Assembly: GCF_900019265.1 (NCBI RefSeq)
Contig: NZ_CYGX02000004.1
Span: 1 to 64,000, forward strand
Direction of reading: 5' to 3'
Length of the DNA: 64,000 bases
DNA from: Paraburkholderia ribeironis
GTDB lineage: Bacteria > Pseudomonadota > Gammaproteobacteria > Burkholderiales > Burkholderiaceae
Of this stretch, positions 8,886 to 18,086 are shown piece by piece. How positions within the stretch are numbered: position 1 is the stretch's first letter; every line of letters begins with the position of its first letter. The notes beneath the pieces are model-generated. The model had not been told where the DNA came from. It worked only from the letters and a program-made list of their open reading frames with translations, and did no database searches. Position numbers and translations under genes: made by a program.

Positions 8886-9799
8886 GCAACCTCAGCGCAA
8901 GCCCCGAATTCCCCCTCTTCGTTTCCGCCGGCGACATCCTCACCGACCTCGTGCGGACCGGCGCGTCGCAATGGCTGTCGCGTCCCGGCGGCGCCGGCTG
9001 GAACGTGGCGCGCTGCGTCGCGCGGCTCGGCTTGCCGACCGCGTGCGCCGGGTCGCTCGGCGTCGACAATTTCTCCGACGACCTGTGGCACGCGAGCGTC
9101 GCCGCGGGTCTCGACATGCGCTTCATGCAGCGCGTCGAGCGCCCGCCGCTGCTCGCGATCGTTCACCAGACACATCCGCCCGCGTACTTTTTCATGGGCG
9201 AGAACGGCGCCGACCTCGCCTTCGACCCGGCACATTTGCCGGCGGGGTGGATGGGCCACGTGAAGTGGGCGCACTTCGGTTGCATCAGCCTCGTGCGGCA
9301 ACCGCTCGGCGATACGCTTGCGGCGTTGGCGGCCGAGTTGCGTGCGCGCGGTGTGAAGATCAGTTTCGATCCGAACTACCGGAATCTGATGGAGCACGGC
9401 TACGAGCCAACGCTGCGAAGAATGGCCGCGCTCGCCGATCTGATCAAGGTATCCGACGAAGATCTGCGCCTGCTGTTCAAGACCGACGACGAAGCCGCCG
9501 CTCTCACGCAACTGCGCTCGATGAATCCGGCCGCCACCGTGATGGTCACGCGCGGACCGGAGTCGGCGATGCTGATCGACGGCACGCTGGTGGTCGAGGC
9601 GCGCCCGCCCCGCATCGAGGTGGTCGATACCGTGGGCGCAGGCGACGCGTCGATCGGCGGTCTGTTGTTCAGCCTGATGACCGCTGCGCAGCGAGCCTGG
9701 CCCGAACATCTGGCGTTTGCGCTGGCCGCCGGCGCGGCCGCCTGCCGGCACGCCGGCGCGCATGCGCCGACGCTGGATGAGGTCGTCGCGCTGCTGTAA
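8882..9799 (+). CDS. PfkB-family carbohydrate kinase (fructokinase-like)
   Basis: 305 residues. The ribokinase/PfkB fold is shown by the early glycine pair PGGAGWNVARCVARLG and the C-terminal signature DTVGAGDAS at 249-257, where D255 is the catalytic base and the GAGD loop forms the anion hole. The start MSNLSASPEF overlaps the isomerase stop (ATGA), marking the third gene of the operon. Likely product is a sugar 1- or 6-phosphate from ATP; fructose would fit a mannose-to-fructose isomerase upstream (inference). Cytoplasmic. No transporter gene lies in the operon. Confidence 0.9.
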   Translation: MSNLSASPEFPLFVSAGDILTDLVRTGASQWLSRPGGAGWNVARCVARLGLPTACAGSLGVDNFSDDLWHASVAAGLDMRFMQRVERPPLLAIVHQTHPPAYFFMGENGADLAFDPAHLPAGWMGHVKWAHFGCISLVRQPLGDTLAALAAELRARGVKISFDPNYRNLMEHGYEPTLRRMAALADLIKVSDEDLRLLFKTDDEAAALTQLRSMNPAATVMVTRGPESAMLIDGTLVVEARPPRIEVVDTVGAGDASIGGLLFSLMTAAQRAWPEHLAFALAAGAAACRHAGAHAPTLDEVVALL

Positions 9800-9918
9800 C
9801 TGTCCTGCCTTGTGCGGCGCGCATAGTCACGACATGGAGCGCCGCGTGACGCAGAACCGAACCTCCATCATCGTGCTAGGATGAACTGAACGGAACCTTT
9901 GGAACAAGGAGCGAGGCC

Positions 9919-10149
9919 ATGGAGGACATCACCTACACCAAAGGCATCTACACGGCCACGGCCTCGGCAAGAGAAGTCCAGCGCGATACCTGGCAGGGCG
10001 TGGTCGTTCTCACGCGTGACGAAGGCGAACCCAGCACCGATCAGGAAACTACGCTCTACGAAGTGGACGCCACTTCATCGACGGCGGAGGAAGCCCTCGA
10101 GGAAGCCAAAGCGCTCGCTCATCGCATCCTCGGGGAAATCGAACTGTAG
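9919..10149 (+). CDS. Small conserved-looking hypothetical protein A
   Basis: 76 residues starting MEDITYTKGIYTATASAREV, with a strong ribosome site (AAGGAGCGAGG) seven bases before the ATG. Predicted as a beta-rich N-terminal half (YTATASAREVQRDTWQGVVVL) and an alanine/glutamate-rich C-terminal helix (TAEEALEEAKALAHRIL). It is soluble and acidic. The overall plan (YxxxVxxxxxxxxxW, then EAxxxA helix) resembles the next gene, so the two may be distant paralogues. I do not recognise the family. Function unknown. Confidence 0.7.
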   Translation: MEDITYTKGIYTATASAREVQRDTWQGVVVLTRDEGEPSTDQETTLYEVDATSSTAEEALEEAKALAHRILGEIEL

Positions 10150-10213
10150 GCAGACCGGCACCGTGCATGCCGCACCGTGCTATCCATCCAGAAGCAACTG
10201 GCGGGAGTCGATC

Positions 10214-10459
10214 ATGACTGAGCAGATCTTCTTCTACGGCGTGTACTCGATACACGTCCGCCCACTCGAACTCAACGGCGCTCGCTGGGACGCGGAATAC
10301 GAAATCCGCCATCGCGAGAAAGCCGTCAAATCGTGGACCACGGTCGGCGGCGACGACGGCTATGCCGACGAAGCCGAAGCGATCGCGAGCGCCCATCAGC
10401 GAGCGGTCGACGACATCGAACACGGCGCCGGCATTCCCAAGCCCCGCGCATTTCCGTAG
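10214..10459 (+). CDS. Small conserved-looking hypothetical protein B
   Basis: 81 residues starting MTEQIFFYGVYSIHVRPLEL. A GGGAG ribosome site sits about nine bases upstream. The pattern matches protein A just upstream: a short beta-rich half ending in an exposed Trp segment (ARWDAEYEIRHREKAVKSW) and an acidic C-terminal helix (DEAEAIASAHQRAVDDIE). The 64-bp gap suggests one transcript. No membrane segment, no cysteines. Not recognised; probably a small cytoplasmic protein. Confidence 0.7.
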   Translation: MTEQIFFYGVYSIHVRPLELNGARWDAEYEIRHREKAVKSWTTVGGDDGYADEAEAIASAHQRAVDDIEHGAGIPKPRAFP

Positions 10460-10709
10460 ACGCGAGGCGCACGCGCTTTTCGAACGCACACGACGGCACC
10501 CGGTGCCACCCGGCGCCACGTGTGCAACGCGACACACCACAGCGCGTGTACGCGGCACGCGGACGATTTGTGCATGAACGCTCGCGCGGCACGCAACCGC
10601 TGCAGGCGTGAACACGCCGCTTTGGCCGCCGCCCCTGCCGCTGAAAATCAGCTTCCGCGAGCGAGGCGGCATGCTACGCTTTGCGCGTTTTCCTCTCCCA
10701 GAGCACGCG

Positions 10710-11684
10710 ATGGCTACTGAACCGTCAGACCGTTTTTCGGGCATCGGCGAGGCCGAAGCAAGCGCGCGCAAGCGTCGTGCGCGCGGCAGCCGCGAAATGC
10801 GTCTGGACGATCGCGTGGTCATCGCGCATGGCATGCCGACACCGCTCTGGCAGGATCTTTATCACCGCGCCCTGGTGGTTCGCTGGCCGACGTTTTTCGC
10901 GTCGCTCGCGGGGCTGTTCCTGTTGCTCAACACCACGTTCGCCGCGCTCTACATGCTCGGCAACGCGCCGATTGCCAATCAGTTTCCGGCGGGGTTCGCC
11001 GGCGCGTTTTTCTTTAGCGTCGAAACGCTCGCGACGGTCGGGTATGGCGACATGCATCCGCAAACCGTCTACGCGCACTGGATCGCGACGCTCGAAATCT
11101 TCGTCGGCATGTCCGGCATCGCGTTGGCGACGGGGCTGATCTTCGCGCGTTTTTCGCGCCCGCACGCGAAGATCATGTTCGCCCGCTACGCGGTCATCCG
11201 GCCGCTCGACGGCCGCATGACGCTGATGGTGCGCTCAGCCAACGCGCGCCAGAACGTGATTGCCGAAGCCCGCGCGAACCTGCGCATTCTGCGCCAGGAA
11301 ACCTCAGCCGAAGGCTTTACACTGCGCAAGCTCTACGACCTCACGCTGGTGCGCGATCAGCATCCGGTGTTCAAGCTGGGCTGGACGCTGATGCACATCA
11401 TCGACGAAAGCAGTCCGTTGTTCGGCGAGACCGCCGAGACGCTCAAAGGCCGCGACGCATCGCTGCTGCTCACGCTCGAAGGGGTCGACGAATCGACTTC
11501 GCAAACCATGCAGGCGCGTCACCTGTGGACCTGCGATCAGATCTTCTGGCAATACCGTTTCGTCGACATCATGAGCGAGCAGGACGGCGTGAGCCACATC
11601 GACTATTCGCACTTCGACGAGATCGTACCGCTCGACGCGGCACCAGTGCAGACGAAGGCGGTGGATAAGGCGGCGGTGGGCTAG
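10710..11684 (+). CDS. KirBac-type inward-rectifier potassium channel
   Basis: 324 residues. Two transmembrane helices (about 60-83 and 124-147) flank a pore helix and the potassium selectivity filter TVGYGD at 109-114, almost the same numbering as Burkholderia pseudomallei KirBac1.1. The cytoplasmic half (about 150-310) is the immunoglobulin-like Kir domain, with FARYAVIRPLDGRMTLMVRSAN. KirBac channels are tetrameric, K+-selective and gated by lipids and pH. The start MATEPSDRF is chosen for length; an earlier in-frame Met 13 codons upstream is possible. Stands alone. Confidence 0.95.
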   Translation: MATEPSDRFSGIGEAEASARKRRARGSREMRLDDRVVIAHGMPTPLWQDLYHRALVVRWPTFFASLAGLFLLLNTTFAALYMLGNAPIANQFPAGFAGAFFFSVETLATVGYGDMHPQTVYAHWIATLEIFVGMSGIALATGLIFARFSRPHAKIMFARYAVIRPLDGRMTLMVRSANARQNVIAEARANLRILRQETSAEGFTLRKLYDLTLVRDQHPVFKLGWTLMHIIDESSPLFGETAETLKGRDASLLLTLEGVDESTSQTMQARHLWTCDQIFWQYRFVDIMSEQDGVSHIDYSHFDEIVPLDAAPVQTKAVDKAAVG

Positions 11685-11937
11685 GCTGTATCAGCGGATG
11701 TTCTCCGCACGGACGCCGGGACGCCCCAGGGCATACCCGCACCCTCGCGGCCACGTGGTAAATCCGCCTCAAAACCTGATCGAAACGCGCGCCTCTTCGC
11801 GCCCATTTGCGAACCGCCACGCAAAGTAGAAAGAAAACACTCCAATCGGCGCTAAAAAATAGAGTCTCTTCCGCGGCGTCACTTTGGATGGTGGTCCTCA
11901 CCATGGCACGCGGACGCAAAACAATGGAGACTCGCCC

Positions 11938-14900
11938 ATGACCGCTCGCCTGCCCATCGACGGCACGCCCGCACTCGCCGACTACAAGCTGTCCGACAAT
12001 CTCACCGCAACGCGCGGCCGGATCTTCCTGACCGGCACCCAGGCGCTGGTGCGCCTCGTGTTGATGCAGCGCGCGCTCGACAAGATGCGCGGCATGAACA
12101 CCGCCGGCTTCATCAGCGGCTATCGCGGCTCGCCGCTTGGCATGGTCGATCAGCAGTTGTGGAAAGCGAACAAGCTGCTCGCGTCGAACGACATCCGCTT
12201 CCTGCCCGCGATCAACGAAGAACTCGGCGGCACCGCCGTGCTCGGCACGCAGCGGGTGGAAGCGGACCCGGAGCGCACCGTCGAAGGCGTGTTCGCGATG
12301 TGGTACGGCAAGGGGCCAGGCGTGGACCGCGCGGGCGATGCGCTGAAGCACGGCAACGCGTACGGCTCGTCGCCGCACGGCGGCGTGCTGGTGGTGGCGG
12401 GCGACGACCACGGCTGCGTATCGTCGTCGATGCCGCATCAGAGCGACTTCGCGATGATGGCGTGGCACATGCCGGTGGTGAATCCGTCGAACATCGCCGA
12501 CATGCTTGAGTTCGGTCTGTACGGCTGGGCGTTGTCGCGCTTTTCTGGTGCGTGGGTCGGCTACAAGGCGATCTCCGAAACGGTCGAATCAGGCTCGACG
12601 GTCGATCTCGACACGCTGCAAACCCACTGGGCCGTTCCTCAGGACTTCGAAGCATCTGCCGGTGGGTTGCACAACCGCTGGCCCGATCTGCCGAGCCTGA
12701 CAATCGAAGCGCGGCTGCACGCGAAGCTCGACGCCGTGCGTCACTTCGCACGCGTGAACAGCATCGACAAATGGATCGCGCCGAGCCCGCACGCGAACGT
12801 GGGAATCGTCACGTGCGGCAAGGCGCATCTGGATCTGATGGAAACGCTGCGGCGGCTCGATCTGACGGTCGCCGACCTCGACGCGGCCGGCGTGCGCATT
12901 TACAAAGTCGGCCTGTCGTTCCCGCTGGAAATGACGCGCATCGACGCGTTCGTCGCCGGCCTGTCCGAAGTGCTCGTGATCGAGGAGAAGGGTCCGGTCA
13001 TCGAACAGCAGATCAAGGACTATCTCTACAACCGCACGCAAGGCACGCGGCCGATCGTCGTCGGCAAGCATGCCGAAGACGGCACGCTGCTGCTGTCGTC
13101 GCTTGGCGAATTGCGGCCGTCGCGCGTGCTGCCCGTGTTCGCGAGCTGGCTCGCGAAGCACAAGCCGGCGCTCGATCGCCGCGAACGCGTGGTCGATCTG
13201 GTGGCGCCGCAAATCCTCTCGAACGCCGCCGATAGCGTGAAGCGCACGCCGTATTTCTGCTCGGGCTGCCCGCACAACACGTCGACCAGGGTGCCCGAAG
13301 GGTCGATCGCGCAGGCGGGGATCGGCTGTCACTTCATGGCGTCGTGGATGGAGCGCGACACCACCGGCCTGATCCAGATGGGCGGCGAAGGCGTGGACTG
13401 GGCCGCGCATTCGATGTTCACGAAAACGCGTCACGTGTTCCAGAACCTCGGCGACGGCACCTACTTTCACTCCGGCATTCTCGCGATCCGCCAGGCGGTC
13501 GCCGCGAACGCCACCATCACGTACAAGATTCTCTATAACGATGCGGTTGCGATGACCGGCGGCCAGCCGGTCGACGGCAGCATCTCGGTGCCGCAGATCG
13601 CGCGTCAGGTGGAAGCCGAAGGCGTGTCGCGCTTCGTCGTGGTCAGCGATGAACCGGAGAAATACGACGGCCATCACGATCTCTTTCCGAAGGGCACGAC
13701 GTTCCACCATCGCGGCGAACTGGACACCGTGCAGCGCCAGTTGCGCGACATCGACGGCGTGACCGTGCTGATCTACGACCAGACTTGCGCGGCGGAAAAA
13801 CGGCGGCGCCGCAAAAAAGGCGAGTTCCCCGATCCCGACAAGCGCCTCTTCATCAACGAGGAAGTCTGCGAGGGCTGCGGCGATTGCGGCGTGCAGTCGA
13901 ACTGCCTGTCGGTGGAACCGGTCGAGACGGCCTTGGGGCGCAAGCGCCGCATCGATCAATCGTCGTGCAACAAGGACTACTCGTGCGTGAACGGCTTCTG
14001 CCCGAGCTTCGTCACGGTGGAAGGCGGCAAGCTGAAAAAAGCCGCGGGCGTCGCATTCGATCCGCAGGCGCTGGCCGCGCAGGTCGACGCGTTGCCGGTG
14101 CCCGCCACGCATCTCGATGCCGCGCCGTACGACATCCTGGTGACCGGCGTCGGCGGCACGGGCGTGGTGACGGTCGGCGCATTGATCAGCATGGCCGCGC
14201 ATCTGGAAGGCAAGAGCGCGTCGGTGCTGGACTTCATGGGCTTCGCGCAAAAGGGCGGCTCGGTGCTGTCGTTCGTGCGCTTCGCCGCACGCGACGAGTG
14301 GCTCAACCAGGTGCGCATCGACACGCAACAGGCCGACGTGCTGCTCGCCTGCGACATGGTGGTCGGCGCGAGCGCCGACGCGCTGCAAACGGTGCGTCAC
14401 GGACGCACGCGCATCGTCGTCAACACACACGCCATTCCGAACGCGGCCTTCGTGCAAAACCCGGACGCGACGCTGCACGCCGATGCGTTGATCGACAAGA
14501 TGCGTCATGCGGCGGGACCCGAGCGCATGTCGACGTGCGATGCGCAGGCGCTCGCCACGCGCTTTCTCGGCGACACGATCGGCGCGAACATCCTGATGCT
14601 CGGTTACGCGTGGCAACTCGGTCTGGTGCCGGTGTCGTTCGCCGCGATGATGCGCGCGATCGAATTGAACAACGTCGCAGTGCAGATGAACCAGCTGGCG
14701 TTCTCGATCGGCCGGATGGCCGCCGCCGCTCCGGCCGCGCTCGAATCGCTATGGCAAGCGCGCCATCCGGCGAAACAGAGCGTGCGCGTCGACACGCTCG
14801 ACGAACTGATCGCGCATCGCGAAGGGCGTCTGCAGACCTACGGCGGTGCTGCGTACGTGAAGCGTTATCGCGCGTTGGTCGACGCGGCACGCCGCGCTGA

Positions 14901-15525
14901 AACCGCCGTGGATCCGGCGAGCGAGCGCGTGACGCACGCGCTCGCCACCACGTTCTATCGTTTGCTCGCGGTGAAGGATGAATATGAAGTCGCGCGTCTG
15001 CATACCGACGCGGCGTTTCGTGAGGCGCTCGAAGCGCAATTCGAAGGGGTGGCCGGCAAGGACTTCGGCATCAAATTCAACCTCGCCCCGCCGACGCTCA
15101 CGCGCACGCAAGCGGGCATCGCTCCGGCCAAGAAGACCTATGGTCAATGGCTGTGGCCGGTCCTCGGCATGCTGGCGAAATGGCGCGTGCTGCGCGCTAC
15201 ACCGTTCGATCCGTTCGGCCGCACGCTGGAGCGCAAGATGGAACGCGAACTCGCCAGCGACTACGAAACCACGTTACAGCGTGCGCTCGCGAAACTCGAC
15301 GCGAACAATCTGGAAGACGTCGCGAAGCTCGCCGATCTGCATGCGCGGGTGCGCGGCTATGGCCACGTGAAGCTGGCGAATCTGGCGGGTGTGAAGCGCG
15401 GTGAACGCGAACTGGCGGCACGCTTGCAGATCGACGCGGCGACCGGCGCGTCGGTGCGCAAATCGCTGGAAGAGATGAAGGGCGCGGGTCAGTTGCGCGG
15501 CATCCCGGTGGTGGTCGCGAAGTAG
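11938..15525 (+). CDS. Indolepyruvate:ferredoxin oxidoreductase, fused alpha-beta form
   Basis: 1195 residues joining the TPP-binding IorA-like part and the IorB-like gamma domain. It should oxidatively decarboxylate aryl-2-oxo acids (indolepyruvate, phenylpyruvate) to acyl-CoA, passing electrons to ferredoxin, in aromatic amino-acid breakdown. Seen: the CSGCPHNTSTRVPEGS motif from C441, TPP-side GGEGVDWAAHS, an Fe-S cluster set C644/C647/C650/C656 (CEGCGDCGVQSNC), and the gamma-domain opening DILVTGVGGTGVVTVGALI. The start at MTARLPIDG has a GGAG site. The fused form is common in proteobacteria. No partner ferredoxin lies nearby. A bidirectional hairpin terminates it. Confidence 0.93.
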   Translation: MTARLPIDGTPALADYKLSDNLTATRGRIFLTGTQALVRLVLMQRALDKMRGMNTAGFISGYRGSPLGMVDQQLWKANKLLASNDIRFLPAINEELGGTAVLGTQRVEADPERTVEGVFAMWYGKGPGVDRAGDALKHGNAYGSSPHGGVLVVAGDDHGCVSSSMPHQSDFAMMAWHMPVVNPSNIADMLEFGLYGWALSRFSGAWVGYKAISETVESGSTVDLDTLQTHWAVPQDFEASAGGLHNRWPDLPSLTIEARLHAKLDAVRHFARVNSIDKWIAPSPHANVGIVTCGKAHLDLMETLRRLDLTVADLDAAGVRIYKVGLSFPLEMTRIDAFVAGLSEVLVIEEKGPVIEQQIKDYLYNRTQGTRPIVVGKHAEDGTLLLSSLGELRPSRVLPVFASWLAKHKPALDRRERVVDLVAPQILSNAADSVKRTPYFCSGCPHNTSTRVPEGSIAQAGIGCHFMASWMERDTTGLIQMGGEGVDWAAHSMFTKTRHVFQNLGDGTYFHSGILAIRQAVAANATITYKILYNDAVAMTGGQPVDGSISVPQIARQVEAEGVSRFVVVSDEPEKYDGHHDLFPKGTTFHHRGELDTVQRQLRDIDGVTVLIYDQTCAAEKRRRRKKGEFPDPDKRLFINEEVCEGCGDCGVQSNCLSVEPVETALGRKRRIDQSSCNKDYSCVNGFCPSFVTVEGGKLKKAAGVAFDPQALAAQVDALPVPATHLDAAPYDILVTGVGGTGVVTVGALISMAAHLEGKSASVLDFMGFAQKGGSVLSFVRFAARDEWLNQVRIDTQQADVLLACDMVVGASADALQTVRHGRTRIVVNTHAIPNAAFVQNPDATLHADALIDKMRHAAGPERMSTCDAQALATRFLGDTIGANILMLGYAWQLGLVPVSFAAMMRAIELNNVAVQMNQLAFSIGRMAAAAPAALESLWQARHPAKQSVRVDTLDELIAHREGRLQTYGGAAYVKRYRALVDAARRAETAVDPASERVTHALATTFYRLLAVKDEYEVARLHTDAAFREALEAQFEGVAGKDFGIKFNLAPPTLTRTQAGIAPAKKTYGQWLWPVLGMLAKWRVLRATPFDPFGRTLERKMERELASDYETTLQRALAKLDANNLEDVAKLADLHARVRGYGHVKLANLAGVKRGERELAARLQIDAATGASVRKSLEEMKGAGQLRGIPVVVAK

Positions 15526-15606
15526 TTGCAGGTGGTCGCGAAGTCGTTGTGTGCAGGCGAAAGATGCGACTTGGTGCGCGGTAGAAGAAGGACAAAGCAA
15601 GAGGAC

Positions 15607-15643
15607 AAAGCCGCTTCGTGTTCCTCCCGAAGCGGCTTTTTTC
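15607..15643. terminator. Bidirectional rho-independent terminator between iorAB-like gene and cutC
   Basis: The stem AAAGCCGCTTCG / CGAAGCGGCTTT with a 9-nt loop is followed by TTTTTT on the forward strand. It lies about 80 bp after the oxidoreductase stop and just past the convergent cutC stop. Confidence 0.85.
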
Positions 15644-15655
15644 CTGCGCGACGAT

Positions 15656-16390
15656 TCAGCTACGCCGTGCTGCGTCCAGCCGCGCCCTCACCTGCCTGAC
15701 CCTCTCTGCATCGACGGGCGCGAGAGCGTTGCTGTCCACGCGAACGCCCGAACCGAAATGCACGGCTTCGACCTGCGTTCTGCTCACGAAGCCCGCGACC
15801 GCATCGACCGTCAAACCCGCACCGGCCAGCACCGTGCAGTGCGACCCGGCTGCTTGCCGCACCAGTGCGCCAAGCGCGGCTTCCGCGTGCAATGCCGATG
15901 ACTTTCCGCCCGACGTCAGCACATTCGTCACGGCATCGAAACCGAGCAGCACGTCGAGCGCTTTGTGCAGATCGCGCGCTTCATCGAACGCGCGATGGAA
16001 GGTGATCGGCAGACCATCGGCCGCATCGATCGCACGCGCGAGCCCTTCACGGTCGATCTCGCCGTTGGCGTCCAGCATGCCGATCACGATTCCATTCGCA
16101 CCCGCCGCTTTGACCGCGCGCACGTCGCGCAGCATCACCGTGAAGTCGTCTGGGTCGTACACGAACGAACGGCCATGCGGTCGCACGATCACGTTCACCG
16201 GTACGCCGGCCGCCGGTACGCCGGCCGCCGGAATTCCGACGGCCGCCACGACTGCCTCGATCAAACCGACGCTTGGCGTCAGGCCGCCCTCGCCCAGCGC
16301 GGTGACGAGTTCGATGCGGTCGGCGCCCGCTTGCGCGGCGACGCGCGCATCGGCAACGGTCGTGGCAATGACTTCGAGTAGAACGGACAT
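15656..16390 (-). CDS. cutC: CutC family protein (copper homeostasis protein CutC)
   Basis: 244 residues with a TIM-barrel fold. The N-terminus MSVLLEVIATTVADARVAAQ and the motifs AGADRIELVTALGEGGLTPS, TFHRAFDEARD and TSGGKSSAL are characteristic of CutC. The family has been linked to copper handling, though its biochemical activity is not settled. Between strands there is an extra Ala/Gly/Pro run (GIPAAGVPAAGVPVNV) encoded by a 15-bp direct repeat, which looks like a recent small expansion. It follows the EAL gene by only 35 bp on the same strand, with a perfect 9-bp hairpin in the gap. Confidence 0.9.
   Translation of the reverse strand: MSVLLEVIATTVADARVAAQAGADRIELVTALGEGGLTPSVGLIEAVVAAVGIPAAGVPAAGVPVNVIVRPHGRSFVYDPDDFTVMLRDVRAVKAAGANGIVIGMLDANGEIDREGLARAIDAADGLPITFHRAFDEARDLHKALDVLLGFDAVTNVLTSGGKSSALHAEAALGALVRQAAGSHCTVLAGAGLTVDAVAGFVSRTQVEAVHFGSGVRVDSNALAPVDAERVRQVRARLDAARRS
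16200..16232. repeat. Short tandem repeat inside cutC
   Basis: The forward-strand unit GGTACGCCGGCCGCC (15 bp) is repeated twice in a row, followed by a partial third copy (GGAATTCCGACGGCC-like). It encodes the VPAAG/IPAAG repeat of CutC. A multiple of three keeps the frame. Confidence 0.7.
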
Positions 16391-16401
16391 GAGCGGCGCC
16401 A

Positions 16402-16422
16402 GATGTCGTTAAAAACGACATC
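16402..16422 (-). promoter_or_regulatory. Perfect hairpin between the EAL gene and cutC
   Basis: GATGTCGTT, an AAA loop, then AACGACATC: nine perfect base pairs inside the 35-bp intergenic gap. No T-run follows on the reverse strand, so it may be a processing site, attenuator or weak terminator rather than a full terminator. Confidence 0.4.
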
Positions 16423-16425
16423 ATC

Positions 16426-17703
16426 TCAGAACCGCTCTTCGTCCTCCCAGTCGATATCGCCGCACAACACGCAGGTCTTCTCGCCGACGCGCGTCGCGAC
16501 CGACAGCGTGACGCACGGCAACGCCTCGTTGATCGACAGATACGGACGCGTCACATGCACGCGTTCCGGCGCATTGATCGCGTCGCGGAAATACGGACGA
16601 CGCAGCCAGCTCGCCCCTTGCGCGTCGACGAGCGGCAGAAAGCGCGTTTCACGTGCCGCGCGATCGGCGCGTAACACGACATTGCGGCCAGCCTGCCGGC
16701 CCTTCGCGTCGAGCAGGAAACAGCGCGCGGCATGGTCTAGCGCGAGAAAATTCCAGCACACCTCTTCGAGCGACTCGCCCGCGGCAAGCCGCTCCGCGGC
16801 GCGCTCGAAGGCCCGCAGGTACGGCGCGAGACGGCTCGCCTTGCGGCGCTCGCGCGCTTGCGCCTGCTCGCGATAACGCTCGGTGACTTCGCCGATGCAA
16901 ACGGCCGCGTGCTCCGCGTCGACCGCGCCGGGGCTCGGTCGGCCGAAGAAAAAGCCCTGTACGAAGTCGGCATTGCAGGCGAGCGCCATCTGCGCTTCAT
17001 GCTCCGTTTCTACCCCTTCGATCAGCACCAGTTTGCCCGCTTCATGCAGCAGCGTGACGAGGCCGGGCAGAATCGCCGCCATATCGGCACGATGGGCCGC
17101 GTGCGACAGCATGATGCGATCGAGCTTCACGATATCGGGATTCAGTTGCCAGATCCGTTCGACGTTCGAGTGCCCCGCGCCGAAGTCGTCGAGTGCGATC
17201 AGAAAGCCGCGCTCGCGGAACTGGCGCACCGAGTCGGCGAGACGCTCGAGGTCTTCGGCTCCCTGCTCGAGCACTTCGAGCACGATGCGCCGTGACGGCA
17301 GGTCGAGCCGGCGCAGATTGGCCAGCAGCGCGGCGGCGTGATACGGATCGGTGAGCGCGTCGGGATGCACGTTCAGGAACAGCCATTCGTGCTCGACGCC
17401 GAGCACCTTGAAGTTTTCCAGATGCAACGTCTGCGCGAGCCGGTCCATGTGCAACACGTCGCCCAGACGCGCGGCCTCGCCGAATACGTCGAGCGCCGAC
17501 ACGGTGCGATCGAGCGCATCGCGCGCACGCAGCAATCCTTCGTAGCCGACCGCCCGCATATGCGACAGGCTGAAGATCGGCTGAAACACGCTGGTCAGCG
17601 TCAGTTCGCCATGTTGCACCGAATAACGTTGGAGGCCCGACGTCATCTCGACATCGAAGCCATGCGGCGCGCTGTGCGTCCTATCCTGCTGCGCAATCGT
17701 CAT
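16426..17703 (-). CDS. EAL-domain phosphodiesterase with C-terminal sensor-like domain
   Basis: 425 residues. The EAL domain (about 30-275) has EGLLRA at 55-60, LNVHPD, VLEVLEQ, ALDDFGAGHSN, IVKLDR, IEGVE and QGFFFGRP, so every residue needed for cyclic di-GMP hydrolysis seems present. After a coiled charged linker (REQAQARERRKASR), about 120 residues form a Cache/PDC-like sensor (CWNFLALDHAARCFLLDAKG, then LRRPYFRDAI and LSINEALPCVTLSVATRV). No transmembrane helix is seen, so sensing is cytoplasmic. It likely shares a transcript with cutC, which hints at a metal or redox signal (speculative). Confidence 0.9.
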   Translation of the reverse strand: MTIAQQDRTHSAPHGFDVEMTSGLQRYSVQHGELTLTSVFQPIFSLSHMRAVGYEGLLRARDALDRTVSALDVFGEAARLGDVLHMDRLAQTLHLENFKVLGVEHEWLFLNVHPDALTDPYHAAALLANLRRLDLPSRRIVLEVLEQGAEDLERLADSVRQFRERGFLIALDDFGAGHSNVERIWQLNPDIVKLDRIMLSHAAHRADMAAILPGLVTLLHEAGKLVLIEGVETEHEAQMALACNADFVQGFFFGRPSPGAVDAEHAAVCIGEVTERYREQAQARERRKASRLAPYLRAFERAAERLAAGESLEEVCWNFLALDHAARCFLLDAKGRQAGRNVVLRADRAARETRFLPLVDAQGASWLRRPYFRDAINAPERVHVTRPYLSINEALPCVTLSVATRVGEKTCVLCGDIDWEDEERF

Positions 17704-18086
17704 GCAGTCCTCTCAGGCAAGAGCCGGCCCGGTATGAACACGGAAGCGAACCACCTCGGCGCCGTTTCTAAAATGTGCGTCATCGTTACAGCTTAAGCAA
17801 GCTCCATGCGCACGCTGACCCACATTCGACTGAAATAAGTTCGAAAGACCGCACCGGCGAAACGGCCGATGCGCCGCGTGCGTGCGTAGCACGCACCGTC
17901 GCGGTGCGCGCCTGAGCCTTCAGCCCGGTCCCCGTGCATCGCCACCGCGCATCGCCGTCATGCTGGGCTCATGATTGCGCCGCGCGTCGTCGGGCTACAC
18001 TCTGGCCTTGCATCACACGAAGGCCACGCGGTGGCAGCGTCGAAAATCCCCTGCATATCTCCCGCCATATCCCCACGAATAGACCG
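17704..18086. other. Intergenic region between divergent EAL and antiporter genes
   Basis: About 380 bp, expected to carry both promoters. It includes a GC-rich hairpin at about 17878-17896 (GTGCGT / ACGCAC). No coding frame of interest. Confidence 0.4.

Noticed and set aside
12589..14616. 675-codon reverse frame inside the indolepyruvate oxidoreductase gene
   Set aside because: High-GC antisense shadow; the forward protein has clear cofactor motifs.
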